Notes under the pieces: model-generated | Seen by the model: the letters and a program-made list of their open reading frames with translations, nothing else | Databases searched by the model: none | What the model was told of the DNA's origin: nothing | Shown: positions 11,797 through 21,461 of the stretch, one piece after another | Position numbering within the stretch: the first letter of the stretch is position 1 | How the letters are laid out: each line of letters opens with the position of its first letter | Position numbers and translations under genes: made by a program | Assembly (NCBI RefSeq): GCF_017916325.1 | Contig: NC_090154.1 | Span: 65,001-129,000 of the forward strand | From: Leishmania martiniquensis | Taxonomy: Eukaryota > Euglenozoa > Kinetoplastea > Trypanosomatida > Trypanosomatidae | DNA: 64,000 nt | Direction: 5' to 3'

Positions 11797-13800
11797 ATGG
11801 TGAAGATAAAGGCGTCCAAGTCGAAGCGCATGCCTTCGAAGCAGCGCCACAAGATCGACCGAAAAAAACGCGAGCACAAACGGGATTTGAAGAAGGCGGC
11901 GAAGGCACTGAAAAAGTCTGGAATGGCACCGAAAAGAAGCAAGAAGTCACGTGACATGGCAAAGCTGGCGCTGCAGGTGTCGAATCGGCACCCAGACAAG
12001 GAGCAGATCCTCAGCCATGTACTACAGGCGCGCGAAATGGCACGTGTAATTAAGGCAGAGCGCCGCGCCCGCGCAGGCACCGAATCCAAAGCCGACGGCG
12101 GCGAAGAGAGCCAAACAATCGGCGTCGGCGCACAGCCCAGCAACCGGCGTCAGCTGCTTTACATCTCCGCAAAAGACTCAAATAACTTTCGAGTCCAGTT
12201 TAACCGCGCGCTGAGGGAGCTCGTCTTTCCTCCTGCGGCTGCAGCCGCCAATGTTGCCAATGCGCCGGCACTTGAGCTGCCTGCTGCCGCGTACGTCGTA
12301 ACCCTCGACGTACGGTTCGCGGTGCAGTCGATTCCGTGGACTCTGTTGGACGCTATCATTGACCAGGCCGCTGACTACAAAGGGAGGAAAATTCTGCTCC
12401 TCTTCACCTTGACCAAGGTGGATGTGGTCTCGGCTCCCGCTATGGTATCGCAGCTCGCTCTCGTAGCCTTCGCTCTGCAGCAGCGTTACCCTCGAGGCCT
12501 CGGCGACAGTATTGTAGCGACGCTCACACCTTTCTCGGTGCACAGCGAGCGAGCTCAGCGCCAGTTTCTGCGGGTGCTGAATCAGTTCCGTCAGAATGAG
12601 GGCTGCAGCGGTAAGAAGATGGTAACGAACTTAACAGGCAAGATTTGTGCCTTTGTTATTGGGTTGCCCAACACCGGCCGCCGTACGCTGTGCCGCACTC
12701 TCTCGAGGGAGGCCAACGAGAGCAGTGTGAGCACCGTGCCCTTGCGCGCCGCTCAGCTACAGCTTATCCGCTCCGGTCTGACTGCAGAAGAAGAGAAGGT
12801 CCACACGAAGTTTGCCATTCCAAATGCCAAGTCGGTGACGCTGGTGCAGCTTGCGGAGGATGCCGTGATGATGAAGGAGCTGCGCAACCCGGTGGGCGGT
12901 GATGTGCTTTTCCGCTCTGTGGCGTTCGTGGAGCGCGTCCCGGAGCCGGAGGCGATGGGGTGTGTCTTGTTTGACGGGATCGCGGACAAAACAACTATGT
13001 CGCAGGCGTTCTGTGTGCCGGTGGTAGTCGGGATGGAGGTTAGCGAGAAGAACCCGCTCAAGGTGGCGGAGAAGTTCTTGCGCGAGCTGGGCCGCGCCGT
13101 GCGCCGCGATGGTGGCTTTCACGTGTCCCCACTCTTCGCGTCGGACGCGGGCACCATGGGCAAGGTGACCAGTAGCAGCCTCACCGGCAACGGAAGCTTC
13201 AACTCGGGCCAGCAGCGTAGCCAGTCTACCCTACTGGATGTCACCTACAGCAATGCCACGCCAAGCAAGCTCGTCCACATTTCCACCGTAATGAAGAGGG
13301 GTAGGGGCAAGGCTAGTAAGTACCAGAAGGTTTCGCGCGCAGACGCGCACAACGCGCTTCGGCTCGGAGCCCGCACATTCCTGCGCGAGATGTCGGAGGG
13401 GAGCCACGTGCCGTGGGCCGTCATGCGGGCGCCTGGCGACATTACACTGACCCCTGCGCAGGTCGGCGCTGCGTCAGAAATCTTCTCGCTGGCAGCTGCC
13501 GAGGGCAAGCGGCTCGAAGGAGCCGAGGAGCTGCAAGGAACGGACCACCTCAACGCCCTCGTGGAAGTTTTGGCGGCAGCGGTGAGGGACATTGTGGTCA
13601 TATTGCCCAACGGAGTGGTTGAGATGAATCCTGACTTCCTGGTGCCTCCCCAATACAAGCTGGAGGAGGACGAGGAGGCTGAGGAGAGTGGTGCGGAAGA
13701 GGCTGCCGGCGAGCAGGGCAGCAACGACACTGAGGGAAGTCGTGAGGAGACGGTTGAGGGCAGCAAGGAAATCGACATGGACGACGATGAGGAGCCGTAG
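11797..13800 (+). CDS. GNL3/nucleostemin-like nucleolar protein with degenerate circularly permuted GTPase (667 aa)
   Basis: The start is ATG 11797; an upstream in-frame TTG opens the frame but is unlikely to be used. The N-terminus MVKIKASKSKRMPSKQRHKI plus the following Lys/Arg stretch is the GN3L/Grn1-type basic domain that targets nucleostemin-like proteins to nucleoli and pre-ribosomes. A circularly permuted GTPase follows. A G4-like TKVD at residues 206-209 precedes a G1-like GLPNTGRRTL near 289-298, and FDGIAD near 392-397 stands where G3 would be. The P-loop lacks the usual GKS/GKT, so GTP binding is doubtful. The C-terminal 50 residues are highly acidic (EEDEEAEESGAEEA and onward). 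Its role is probably large-subunit ribosome assembly. Family membership is well supported by the N-terminal domain and motif order; activity is uncertain. Confidence 0.82.
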   Translation: MVKIKASKSKRMPSKQRHKIDRKKREHKRDLKKAAKALKKSGMAPKRSKKSRDMAKLALQVSNRHPDKEQILSHVLQAREMARVIKAERRARAGTESKADGGEESQTIGVGAQPSNRRQLLYISAKDSNNFRVQFNRALRELVFPPAAAAANVANAPALELPAAAYVVTLDVRFAVQSIPWTLLDAIIDQAADYKGRKILLLFTLTKVDVVSAPAMVSQLALVAFALQQRYPRGLGDSIVATLTPFSVHSERAQRQFLRVLNQFRQNEGCSGKKMVTNLTGKICAFVIGLPNTGRRTLCRTLSREANESSVSTVPLRAAQLQLIRSGLTAEEEKVHTKFAIPNAKSVTLVQLAEDAVMMKELRNPVGGDVLFRSVAFVERVPEPEAMGCVLFDGIADKTTMSQAFCVPVVVGMEVSEKNPLKVAEKFLRELGRAVRRDGGFHVSPLFASDAGTMGKVTSSSLTGNGSFNSGQQRSQSTLLDVTYSNATPSKLVHISTVMKRGRGKASKYQKVSRADAHNALRLGARTFLREMSEGSHVPWAVMRAPGDITLTPAQVGAASEIFSLAAAEGKRLEGAEELQGTDHLNALVEVLAAAVRDIVVILPNGVVEMNPDFLVPPQYKLEEDEEAEESGAEEAAGEQGSNDTEGSREETVEGSKEIDMDDDEEP

Positions 13801-14310
13801 AGAAGCGGCATGTCCCGTTTTCGTGACCCTTTTCCCGCTGCGCAGCTCGCTTTTCTCCCCTTCTCAGGAGGGAGCGGGTGGCTGCGGTCTTTGGCGTGAG
13901 GGAGGCACACACATCGAGGTGCGCTACCGTCGTCCGCCCCCTCCCGCCCTACGGTCTAATCTTGGTGTCGCTGTCGATCTTTCGGCTCCTCCGCTCGCCG
14001 CTCTTCGCCTCCTTTCATTTACGTTTGGTCGCTCTCTTTAGTTCATTCCTGTCTCCCCTCGGGGTGGCACTGAAGTCGCTTGCTGCGAGGCTGTTGGTGA
14101 TCTGTTTTTTGTTGTTAAGCGCACCTTTCGCGACTCTCGCAGAAAACACCCGCAGTGGAGTGTCCGTGTAACGGGCGGCGCGGAGGCGAGGCGCGCACAT
14201 TCGGATAAGTCATAAGCAAAAGCGGAGTAAACGCCAAAGGCAATCATATGAGGCAGAAAGGAGGCACCTCGGCCAAAAGTGGCTCCATCGCTGCTGCTGC
14301 TACCGCTACT

Positions 14311-14342
14311 GCGGATCGCCGGCAAGCGAGGTGGCGATCCGC
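14311..14342 (+). repeat. Perfect 10-bp stem-loop
   Basis: The arm GCGGATCGCC (14311-14320) is exactly complementary to GGCGATCCGC (14333-14342), with a 12-base loop. It lies in the transcribed spacer between the GNL3-like gene and CEP104, so it would be in a 3' or 5' untranslated region. Confidence 0.6.
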
Positions 14343-15370
14343 CCAGCCGAGTTGCTGGAGAAAAGCGGGAGCACATGATGAGACTGAAAATACGTTTGTG
14401 CTGCCGCCGTCTTCGTCTGCCGATCGAACGGCACGAAGCGCTTCGATGCTTTCCGTGAGAGCTACACTGCATTCGTGTGGTCGTGCGAGTGCTCCTGAAA
14501 CGATTGTGATAGGTCAAGCAGAGGAAGGACGGCACACGCCTTTCTGCAACGAAACGAAGCGTCGATGAGAAAATGCATACGGACACACCCCAGCTCACTC
14601 TGTGTTGCTCCTTTCCCCTTCTCTTACACTTCGCGAGTTCCACCCTTTCTCTGTCTCCACCGCTTTTTTCGTGCGGCTCGTCTGTGCACGGCATTTTGGC
14701 CCCTTCCATTGCTGCTTGTGGTCATATGACCGCTGCCCACGTCGTGTCTTCTTCCTGTGTTTCTCTTTCTCTGCCTCATGTGAATTCAGCACAAAGAGTA
14801 AACGCTTCTCATTGCCGCGTTTCTCCCTTTTTTCGTTTCCTCACCTGCGAGCTTTAGAGGGCTGATAAAACCGCCGAGGCATAGGTGCTCTCTCGCTCCT
14901 CCTCCTCTCTCCCGCGTGTAGGAAGGCGAGGAGCCGCTGTGCTTTCCTGGGGGAGGGAGGGATGACACACATCGCCTACTCGCAATAGCAGAGAAGCAAG
15001 TCGAAAGAGTTCCGTCATCGTCTGCGATCGTCGTCTCTCTTGGGGGCGCTCTTTCTCTCTCTCTCTGTATGCGATCTTGTATAACGCTCTTGTGCGAACT
15101 GGCCACCCTCGAGGGGAACGGGAACCATCGAGAGTAGACCCCCGCCGCGAGTGAGAGTCGTGGCCTCGACGGATTCTGTTTCTTCGCGCTCCGCAACTCA
15201 ATTTCTGTTTCTCGTCGTGTGCAGCAGCGCTTGGCGGTGGTGTTTGTGTACGTTGCCAGTTGTATTTTTTCCGTTTCGGTCGCGCCGTCAACATCGTTGA
15301 TTAGAAACGCCCGTCGCTTGCTGTCCCATTTTTATTCTCTTGCGTCTTGTGTGCGCGTCGCTCCTCCAAG

Positions 15371-15394
15371 CCCCTCCCCCTCCCCCTCCCCCCC
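15371..15394 (-). other. Potential G-quadruplex (minus strand)
   Basis: Four C-runs of 4, 5, 5 and 7 separated by single T on the plus strand mean four G-runs on the minus strand. The tract lies upstream of CEP104 in a pyrimidine-rich stretch. It may be only part of the splicing-associated pyrimidine bias. Confidence 0.4.
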
Positions 15395-15540
15395 ACACAC
15401 ATACACCTGCGCCTCGCTCCCTTACTCTTTCCTGTAGCAGGTGACGAGCAGAGAGAGGCAACTTGAAGTCACCTGACAAGCAAGAGCAGCTGCGAGATCA
15501 TCGCACCCCTCTCTTTCCTCGTTGTTTCGATCATTGAATT

Positions 15541-15568
15541 GCCCCTTTTCTCTCTCTTTGTGCTGAAG
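15541..15568 (+). promoter_or_regulatory. Candidate trans-splice acceptor for CEP104
   Basis: A pyrimidine run (about 15541-15559) is followed by the first AG at 15567-15568, eight bases before the ATG at 15577. This matches the polypyrimidine-plus-AG layout of trypanosomatid spliced-leader acceptors. The resulting leader would be unusually short, so an upstream AG remains possible. Confidence 0.35.
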
Positions 15569-15576
15569 TGCTCGTG

Positions 15577-18204
15577 ATGTTTTCATCAGAGGTGAGGTAT
15601 GGCCCTCGCCTGCATGTGTACCTGTGCCACGTTAGCTCCCAAGATGACGTCCACCGGGCAGATGCCCTCCGCGTGCAGGATCGGCACTCGTGTGGATGGG
15701 TCTCACGGAAACACGCACCGTACCCGCAGGAGCTTGGCTTTCGCTTTGATGGTGTTGTGTCGGTAAGCGCCCTCCGCATTCTCGCCAGCGAAAGTAAAAT
15801 ATCGTCGTGCATGATTGTTTTTATCGCTGAGCCGACAGCGCAAGAGGAGCAGGATGGCGTTTGTGGTCCATATAGCAAGGCGACTTTCAAGCGGCTTGGC
15901 CATGTTCGCTTCTCCAACAACGCGGCCAGTGACTACCAGGCGAGGGAGCTCAAGACTGTTGGCCTGCGGCATCGTTGCACGTACCTGAAGCTGGTCCTGC
16001 GCAACCCCCATGCTAACAGCTACAACATGTTTCACCAGGTTGGCGTCGTGGCCCTGGTGGCGCACGGTGAGCTCCTGAGAAAACTGCAGAAGTGGATCGA
16101 CACCCCACTCGCCATTCCCGTAGGGGAGCGTGCCATGGTGCCACTGGATGAGATGATGCCGCCTTCGAAGGGCGAATGTACGCCTGAGACACCAGCGAGG
16201 GTGGCCAGCAACTTCAGCGCCCGCATCGGCGAGCTCGTGGCGATGAAGCAAAAGGCTGTGAAGGACGAGGACTTTGACACCGCGGAGGCGCTCAAGCAGC
16301 GGATCATCACGATCGAGAACGGCGAGCGTGAGATGGCGCGGCTCGACGTAGAAAAACAACGCGCTGTGGCGGCGGAGGACTACAAGCTTGCCAAGGAGCT
16401 CAAACTGCGTATTGAGGCGCTTCGAGAGGAAACCGAGAGGATCGCCGCTGCCCCATCAAGTACGGTACCGCCCACCATGGCTATGATAGATGCTTGCCCA
16501 CCATCGCCGCAGTGCCGCGCCTCCAATGCAGATGCTTCAGGCAGCGCTGCGGCGTATGGTAATGGCAGCGGCACCGCCTCCCCGCGCCTCGCGCACGGTG
16601 GGTGGAACGCGTATGACGAACGAGTAGTAGGCGGGAAGGGCTACTATGACCTCTCTGACGCCACAGGCGACTTGACAGTCGGTCAGCCAAGTCACCAGAA
16701 CTGCGCTGACGAGGATGAGGTACCACTCGCCGGCGACGGCGCTGATTGGGAAGTTTCCCTCAACACCGCTATCAAGCGCGCGTCGACATTGCCGACCGGG
16801 CCATCGCCACTCGCCGGTGACGCTGCCGCAGCGGCGAAGCCTTACACGAAGGACCTCGGCGTATACTGTGTAGCATGCTTGTTCAGCAAAAAAGGACAGC
16901 AGCGGGAGGCCGCGCTGCGCGGCGCGGTGTCGAGTGAAGGTAGTCAGGCCCTCGCTTCTCACAGCGATACCGCATGGGCACAGCTAGTGCTGTACATGTC
17001 TGTCAGGGGCTACGGCGTCGGGGACAAGGTGGCAGGTGCTGCCATCGCTGCCTGCAGCGCTCTCACGAAAATCGTGCAAGGCAAACTGCCAGGGGCCTCG
17101 GCCCACCAGGTTGCTGAGTCGGTGAGCAAGGTGCTTCCGGAGCTGACGGTGCGACTCGGTGAATCGAACACACGCGTTCAAGAGAGTGTCGAGGAGACTA
17201 TGGTCGCTCTTGCCCGTTCTCCGCTGGGCCATCGCCGCATCGTGGAGTTGCTGCTGGCAGACCCGGACAAGCCAAACAAGAGGCTTGCCAGCGTCCGCGC
17301 GCATGTGTCGCGCATTGACATTCTTAGCACCTTTGTGGAAGAGTTTGGACTCATGTGTGACACTCCCGATGGCCTCGACACGTGCAGTTTGTGCTCTATG
17401 GTGTTGCTGCCGAGCCTTCAGCACTCCAACGTCGAAGTGCGGCAGGCCGCGGTGGGCCTGTTGGCAAAGTTGCTTTACATGGACCCCAGCTCCACGAGCG
17501 GCTATATGGAGGACATCAAGCCAGCACAGCAGGCACTGGTCGAAGAGCAGTTGGAGCAGTACAAGCAGAGCCAGCTTTCAGCCCGCAGCATTGTGCGAAA
17601 GGTGTCCGACATGCAGGCGGACACCTTGGCTGTCCAGCGGCGCAGCAGAGAGAGTGCAGGCTTGCCCCAGGCAGATCCCTGGCGTTCGCCGGCGCTTCGT
17701 ACAGTAGAGGCTGCTGCCCGAGCCGCTGAAGAAGTTCAACCTCGCGTTCCCTCTGCGCCACCCGCGCAGCGGACGCGTGTGTCGACAGGCGAGATAGAGC
17801 ACCGCCGGCTACGCACTTGCCAGTTCTGCGGGGAGTACAATTCAAGCTTCAACGAGCATAATTTGGACCTGCACTACGTGAGTGCCTGCCCGATGCTCTG
17901 CCCGTGCCCACTGTGCGACCAGGTGACGGAAATATGCCTATTGCAGCAGCACTTGGTGACTGAATGTGCGAAGCGACGCCTGGTACGGGAGTGTCCTCGA
18001 TGCCACGAGGCAGTGCGTGCAACAGAGTACAATGAGCACGTCTCGGCGAAGAAGTGCATTGAGGGGGTGGCGACGCACAGTGTGTGCCCGCTGTGTCATG
18101 ACCGCTTCAAAAGCGGCATGGACGGGTGGAGGCGTCATCTCGCCTCAAGTCCTGGTTGCCCAAATAATCCGAGACGCTACGACGGTACCGGTCTCGCCAT
18201 GTGA
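15577..18204 (+). CDS. CEP104: CEP104 orthologue, ciliary tip/centriole protein (875 aa)
   Basis: The first ATG is 15577 (the frame opens with a GTG at 15568). The order of parts matches CEP104: an N-terminal jelly-roll domain (about 1-165), a charged coiled coil with UVR-like repeats (about 213-290, with ARIGELVAMKQKAVKDEDF), a low-complexity linker, a helical TOG-like tubulin-binding array (about 420-640), and a C-terminal zinc-finger array (about 746-860). That array begins TCQFCGEYNSSFNEHNLDLH and carries several CxxC pairs, very close to the human CEP104 C-terminus. The protein binds tubulin and caps growing microtubule ends at ciliary tips in other organisms. Length is near that of the human protein (about 925 aa). 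The gene is intact. Its 3' spacer carries repeat copies B1 and A1. Confidence 0.93.
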   Translation: MFSSEVRYGPRLHVYLCHVSSQDDVHRADALRVQDRHSCGWVSRKHAPYPQELGFRFDGVVSVSALRILASESKISSCMIVFIAEPTAQEEQDGVCGPYSKATFKRLGHVRFSNNAASDYQARELKTVGLRHRCTYLKLVLRNPHANSYNMFHQVGVVALVAHGELLRKLQKWIDTPLAIPVGERAMVPLDEMMPPSKGECTPETPARVASNFSARIGELVAMKQKAVKDEDFDTAEALKQRIITIENGEREMARLDVEKQRAVAAEDYKLAKELKLRIEALREETERIAAAPSSTVPPTMAMIDACPPSPQCRASNADASGSAAAYGNGSGTASPRLAHGGWNAYDERVVGGKGYYDLSDATGDLTVGQPSHQNCADEDEVPLAGDGADWEVSLNTAIKRASTLPTGPSPLAGDAAAAAKPYTKDLGVYCVACLFSKKGQQREAALRGAVSSEGSQALASHSDTAWAQLVLYMSVRGYGVGDKVAGAAIAACSALTKIVQGKLPGASAHQVAESVSKVLPELTVRLGESNTRVQESVEETMVALARSPLGHRRIVELLLADPDKPNKRLASVRAHVSRIDILSTFVEEFGLMCDTPDGLDTCSLCSMVLLPSLQHSNVEVRQAAVGLLAKLLYMDPSSTSGYMEDIKPAQQALVEEQLEQYKQSQLSARSIVRKVSDMQADTLAVQRRSRESAGLPQADPWRSPALRTVEAAARAAEEVQPRVPSAPPAQRTRVSTGEIEHRRLRTCQFCGEYNSSFNEHNLDLHYVSACPMLCPCPLCDQVTEICLLQQHLVTECAKRRLVRECPRCHEAVRATEYNEHVSAKKCIEGVATHSVCPLCHDRFKSGMDGWRRHLASSPGCPNNPRRYDGTGLAM

Positions 18205-18526
18205 TGCCTCTGAGAAATCCTTTTTTCCCTCTATTGTCGTGTACCACCAGCAAGAGATGGCTAAGGCTGGGGGTAGATCGATGCTAGAAGCCTGCTGCCA
18301 TGATTTTATCCCTCGCCTCGCCCTCTTCCTCAAGGGGCACTCGATTGCCTGCGTAGGTGTATGCGTCTCTTGCGCCGCCGTGGTGCGCCTCGGGCCTTTT
18401 CTCTGACGTCTTCCACCCGCCGTACACGACTCGCATTTGGGCCGTGGCCCAGCAGCGGAAGGTGCGCTGTGCATACATGCGTGCATCCGTTAGCGTGTTT
18501 CTGGAGAGGACGTGGAGCGCATATAC

Positions 18527-18540
18527 ATATATATATATAT
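18527..18540. repeat. TA microsatellite
   Basis: Seven AT units, flanked by C on the left and a GTGTGT run on the right, in the CEP104 3' spacer. Similar tracts recur at 46736, 50905 and 61615. Confidence 0.8.
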
Positions 18541-18944
18541 GTGTGTCTATCGTACTCCTCTGACGGCCATCTGCCATATGAAAACCGCTGCGGACTTCTC
18601 TTGTGACCTCTCTCTCTCTGAGACCGTTGTCTGCTAAGCGATCGAGAGACCGCTAATGGGAAAATTCCTCCATTGCACGCGTGCGCCGATGTACAGTTTG
18701 CCAATACGTTTGCCCGCATAAACCGAATGAGCGCCGCATGCAGCTACGCTCTTTCTTCCCCTTTCCCCTCTTCCTTGCCGTTTCTCTGTGACACATCCGC
18801 CCTGCTACGCCGTCTTGCCCACTTCGATACGTCTCTTCCTCTCCCCCGCGCGCCGAGGTACAGGCTCTACTTTTGTGTATGTGCTACTCTTCCCTGATGG
18901 CGAGGGACACACCGCAGCGCGCGGCTCCTCAGCGCCCGGCGCCC

Positions 18945-19490
18945 ACTGAGCATGGGGGGGCCATGCAGCTCCGTTACTCCTCCCTCCCCTTATTCCTGCC
19001 AACACCGAGCCACTCGTGGCGGTGACAGGGCCACGTGCCCACGCCAGAGGGAAGGGGGCCAGCTGGACTTCTCGTCACGGATGCCAGCGGGCAGGGCCTG
19101 CATGGCGTTGCGTCGTGGGGCGCCGCGATGGTGGACACGGCTGTGCGATCTACATGGTGGGTGGAGTGCCGGCGTGGCTGGAGCGTGCTCCGCCGAGCCA
19201 TGACAGGGCGCCCTGGTGTGGGGAGGGCCTGCGCCACGGCGGGAGGGGGGATGCACCCGGTGGCGCGAGCTGCACGGTGGGAGGCGCTGCTGTGGGGCGA
19301 CCTGCGAAGCGTGTGTGTGTGTGTAGCGTTTTGGACGGGGGCCGTGCTGAGGTGACTGGGTCGGCGCGTGGCTGTAACGCGTGTCTCTGAGGGCTGCTCG
19401 GCACCCGGCGGGGTGGGCCTGTGCGGTCGGGCCGGGCCGCGTGGGGCTCACAACTCCGGTGCAGCGGCAGACGCGAGGCACAGTGGAAAA
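18945..19490 (+). mobile_element. SIDER-like repeat, family B copy 1
   Basis: From 19092 this is nearly identical to 57718 onward, through a shared GT-repeat stretch to about 19470. More diverged similarity extends left to about 18945. The right end runs into an A-rich stretch (GGAAAAAATG). Size (about 550 bp), 3' A-rich end and a position in a 3' spacer fit the SIDER class of degenerate Leishmania retroposons; the class name is inference. Orientation is sense to the gene array. Confidence 0.6.
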
Positions 19491-19716
19491 AATGCGACTC
19501 GACTGAGTTTCGTCTCTTCGGTCGTTCTCTTTTTCCTGTTGTTTAGTTGGTCTCGATGCGCCTCCCTCTGCTAGTTGTCGCTGACTCGTGCATTTGGGGC
19601 TCCTCACAAAGGCCCCTGGTCTCCTCTCCTGCCGTCAACTCTCTTGCTGTTTTTTTTTCTCCTTCGGCTCATCGTTTTGCCCACGCCGCTCTTCGTTTTC
19701 CTCAGGTATGCGCGCG

Positions 19717-20184
19717 GCAGTGCGATGACGCGCATTGCATTCGCGCCGCGTGGGCTACCGATCTGGGCGGGTGTCTATCGCTGCCCATCTGTGCCCCCCC
19801 TCTACTTTGCAGAGAGCGGCTGGCTGACTACTGTGGCTCATCCAGCACGTGCCTGGACTCCCCTCTCCCCATCCTGCTACCCGCACGGCAGCCGCTGCGA
19901 CCTCCGCCCTGGAGCCAGTCGCTGTAGGGTGTCCTCTGCTTGGGTCTAGGCATGGTGCCCACCCGTGTCTGCGTTGCGCCGACTGCGCCGTATGCCGCCA
20001 GAGGAGGGGTGCCGGGAGGCAGGGAGAGCGCATCCGATGCATGCTGCCATTGGGCGGCAGGACGGCTCGCTCTGGAGGGCGAGGGCTTCGCCGCCGTGGT
20101 GGCACAGTGGCAGGCGGGCCGTGGCTCGATGCACATATTTGCTGGCGGGTTCGGGGTTGAGAAAGGGCACCGTGCCAAAAAGGT
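19717..20184 (+). mobile_element. SIDER-like repeat, family A copy 1
   Basis: This 468-bp block matches 49503-49970 with no length change; the only difference I saw is G versus A near 19943. It starts GCAGTGCGATGACG and ends GTGCCAAAAAGGT. It lies about 230 bases downstream of repeat B1 in the CEP104-kinesin spacer. No clear target-site duplication is visible. Assignment to SIDERs is inference from size, location and copy pattern. Confidence 0.7.
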
Positions 20185-21461
20185 TGATGACGGTTGTGAA
20201 AGTACTGCTGTTGCGATCTGCTGTTTTTTTTTTTGGAGAAGGCGGAGGGGCAGTGCTTAGGCATGGGTGCTGTGAGTTTGTTTGCGAAAGGTCGTGTATA
20301 ACCCTGGAGAGAGCTGGTGGCGTAGGGACGAGGAAGGGGTAGTGAAAAACAAAAGAGGCTGTGTGCTCATATCTGTGATGCAGAAGGCAAGTGAAGAAAA
20401 TTCACAGAAAATTCGTTTCTTGCATGCATCGAGGCTCCTGACGCTGGATAGGTGTGTAAGTCTATTTGCTCTCTGATCGCGCACCGCCTACTGCTTTTTC
20501 CTACGCAGGAAAACCACCCGCGAAAGGACGAAGCGAAGTGTTTTAAAGTGCATATGAGTGATGACGAGCTCTTCGTGGTCAGTGAGAGGTCGTCGAGTGC
20601 AACAGTCCCTTCACTGCGCGGCTGAACGCCATGCATTGCTCTTGCGTAGGTGTCTCGTAGGCCCTCCTTTGTGGGGCGGGCATCTGCCCCTTGCCATCGA
20701 ACGCACGGAGTGATAGGACATGGGCAGAGGCTCTTGCAAGGAGGGAGGGAAGGCGGGTGCTGAGGGCTGTTGCTGCCTCGGGGCTGGCATGCGGCTGCTA
20801 CCCTCAGGTATTTCGCAACGCGGCGGTGCTCTTTCACGGCGCATGCACCGGCCACTGCTCTTAGCTCCTGCTCCACAGGGCCTACTTGAAGTAAAGGGAC
20901 CTCGGCTTATCGAGCCCATGCAGAGAGAATGCCTATGCCTTTTTCGCATACCGCCTGTTGTATAATAATCTTGCGCCTTGCGTGTATTTAACGCCGACCC
21001 ACTCCCTCTTTCTCACCCACCTTTTCGTTTGCTTGTGTGACCCTCCTCCCTGCCTTCTTTTGTTGCCGGCATTCCGCACTCGCTGCTCCACTTTCACGCC
21101 TACGCCCTCGCTTTGTTGGTGATGAACGCCTTTGCCATCCGCTGTGGCCACGAAGTACATTTATGCCCACAAAAGCCTCCAAAGGATACAAAACTTGAGT
21201 GCCTTCGGGTCAACGACACGCCATACTTGTGCGCCCCTTTCCTGCGTGCATTACTTCTCTTTCTCTCTTGCTCCTCCTGCTGCCGCGGCTCCCACCCCGC
21301 TCTCCCCCACCTCTCTCCCGTTTGTCATTGCGAATTACGCCTCTCTATTCCCGGCTCGACCTCGCGTATCGCTGCGTCCATACTGCGTCGGCCAAGAGAC
21401 CCACTCGCCCCCTACGAAGAGTCCCTCCCCCCTCCCCCCCGGACAAAAAAGTGAGACCAAA

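Larger units (their letters stand above)
13801..15576. other. Intergenic region with stem-loop and C-rich tract
   Basis: Pyrimidine-rich spacer between the GNL3-like gene and CEP104. It holds a perfect 10-bp stem-loop (14311-14342) and a C-rich tract (15371-15394), each listed separately. No gene was seen. Confidence 0.6.
18205..21461. other. Intergenic region with two SIDER-like repeats
   Basis: A 3.3-kb spacer between CEP104 and the kinesin. It contains a TA microsatellite (18527-18540), repeat B1 (about 18945-19490) and repeat A1 (19717-20184). The stretch open in frame upstream of the kinesin ATG (21132-21461) has no internal ATG. No gene was seen. Confidence 0.6.

Noticed and set aside
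13245..13910. Minus-strand open frame of 221 codons
   Set aside because: Ser/Pro-rich shadow of the acidic tail of the GNL3-like gene.
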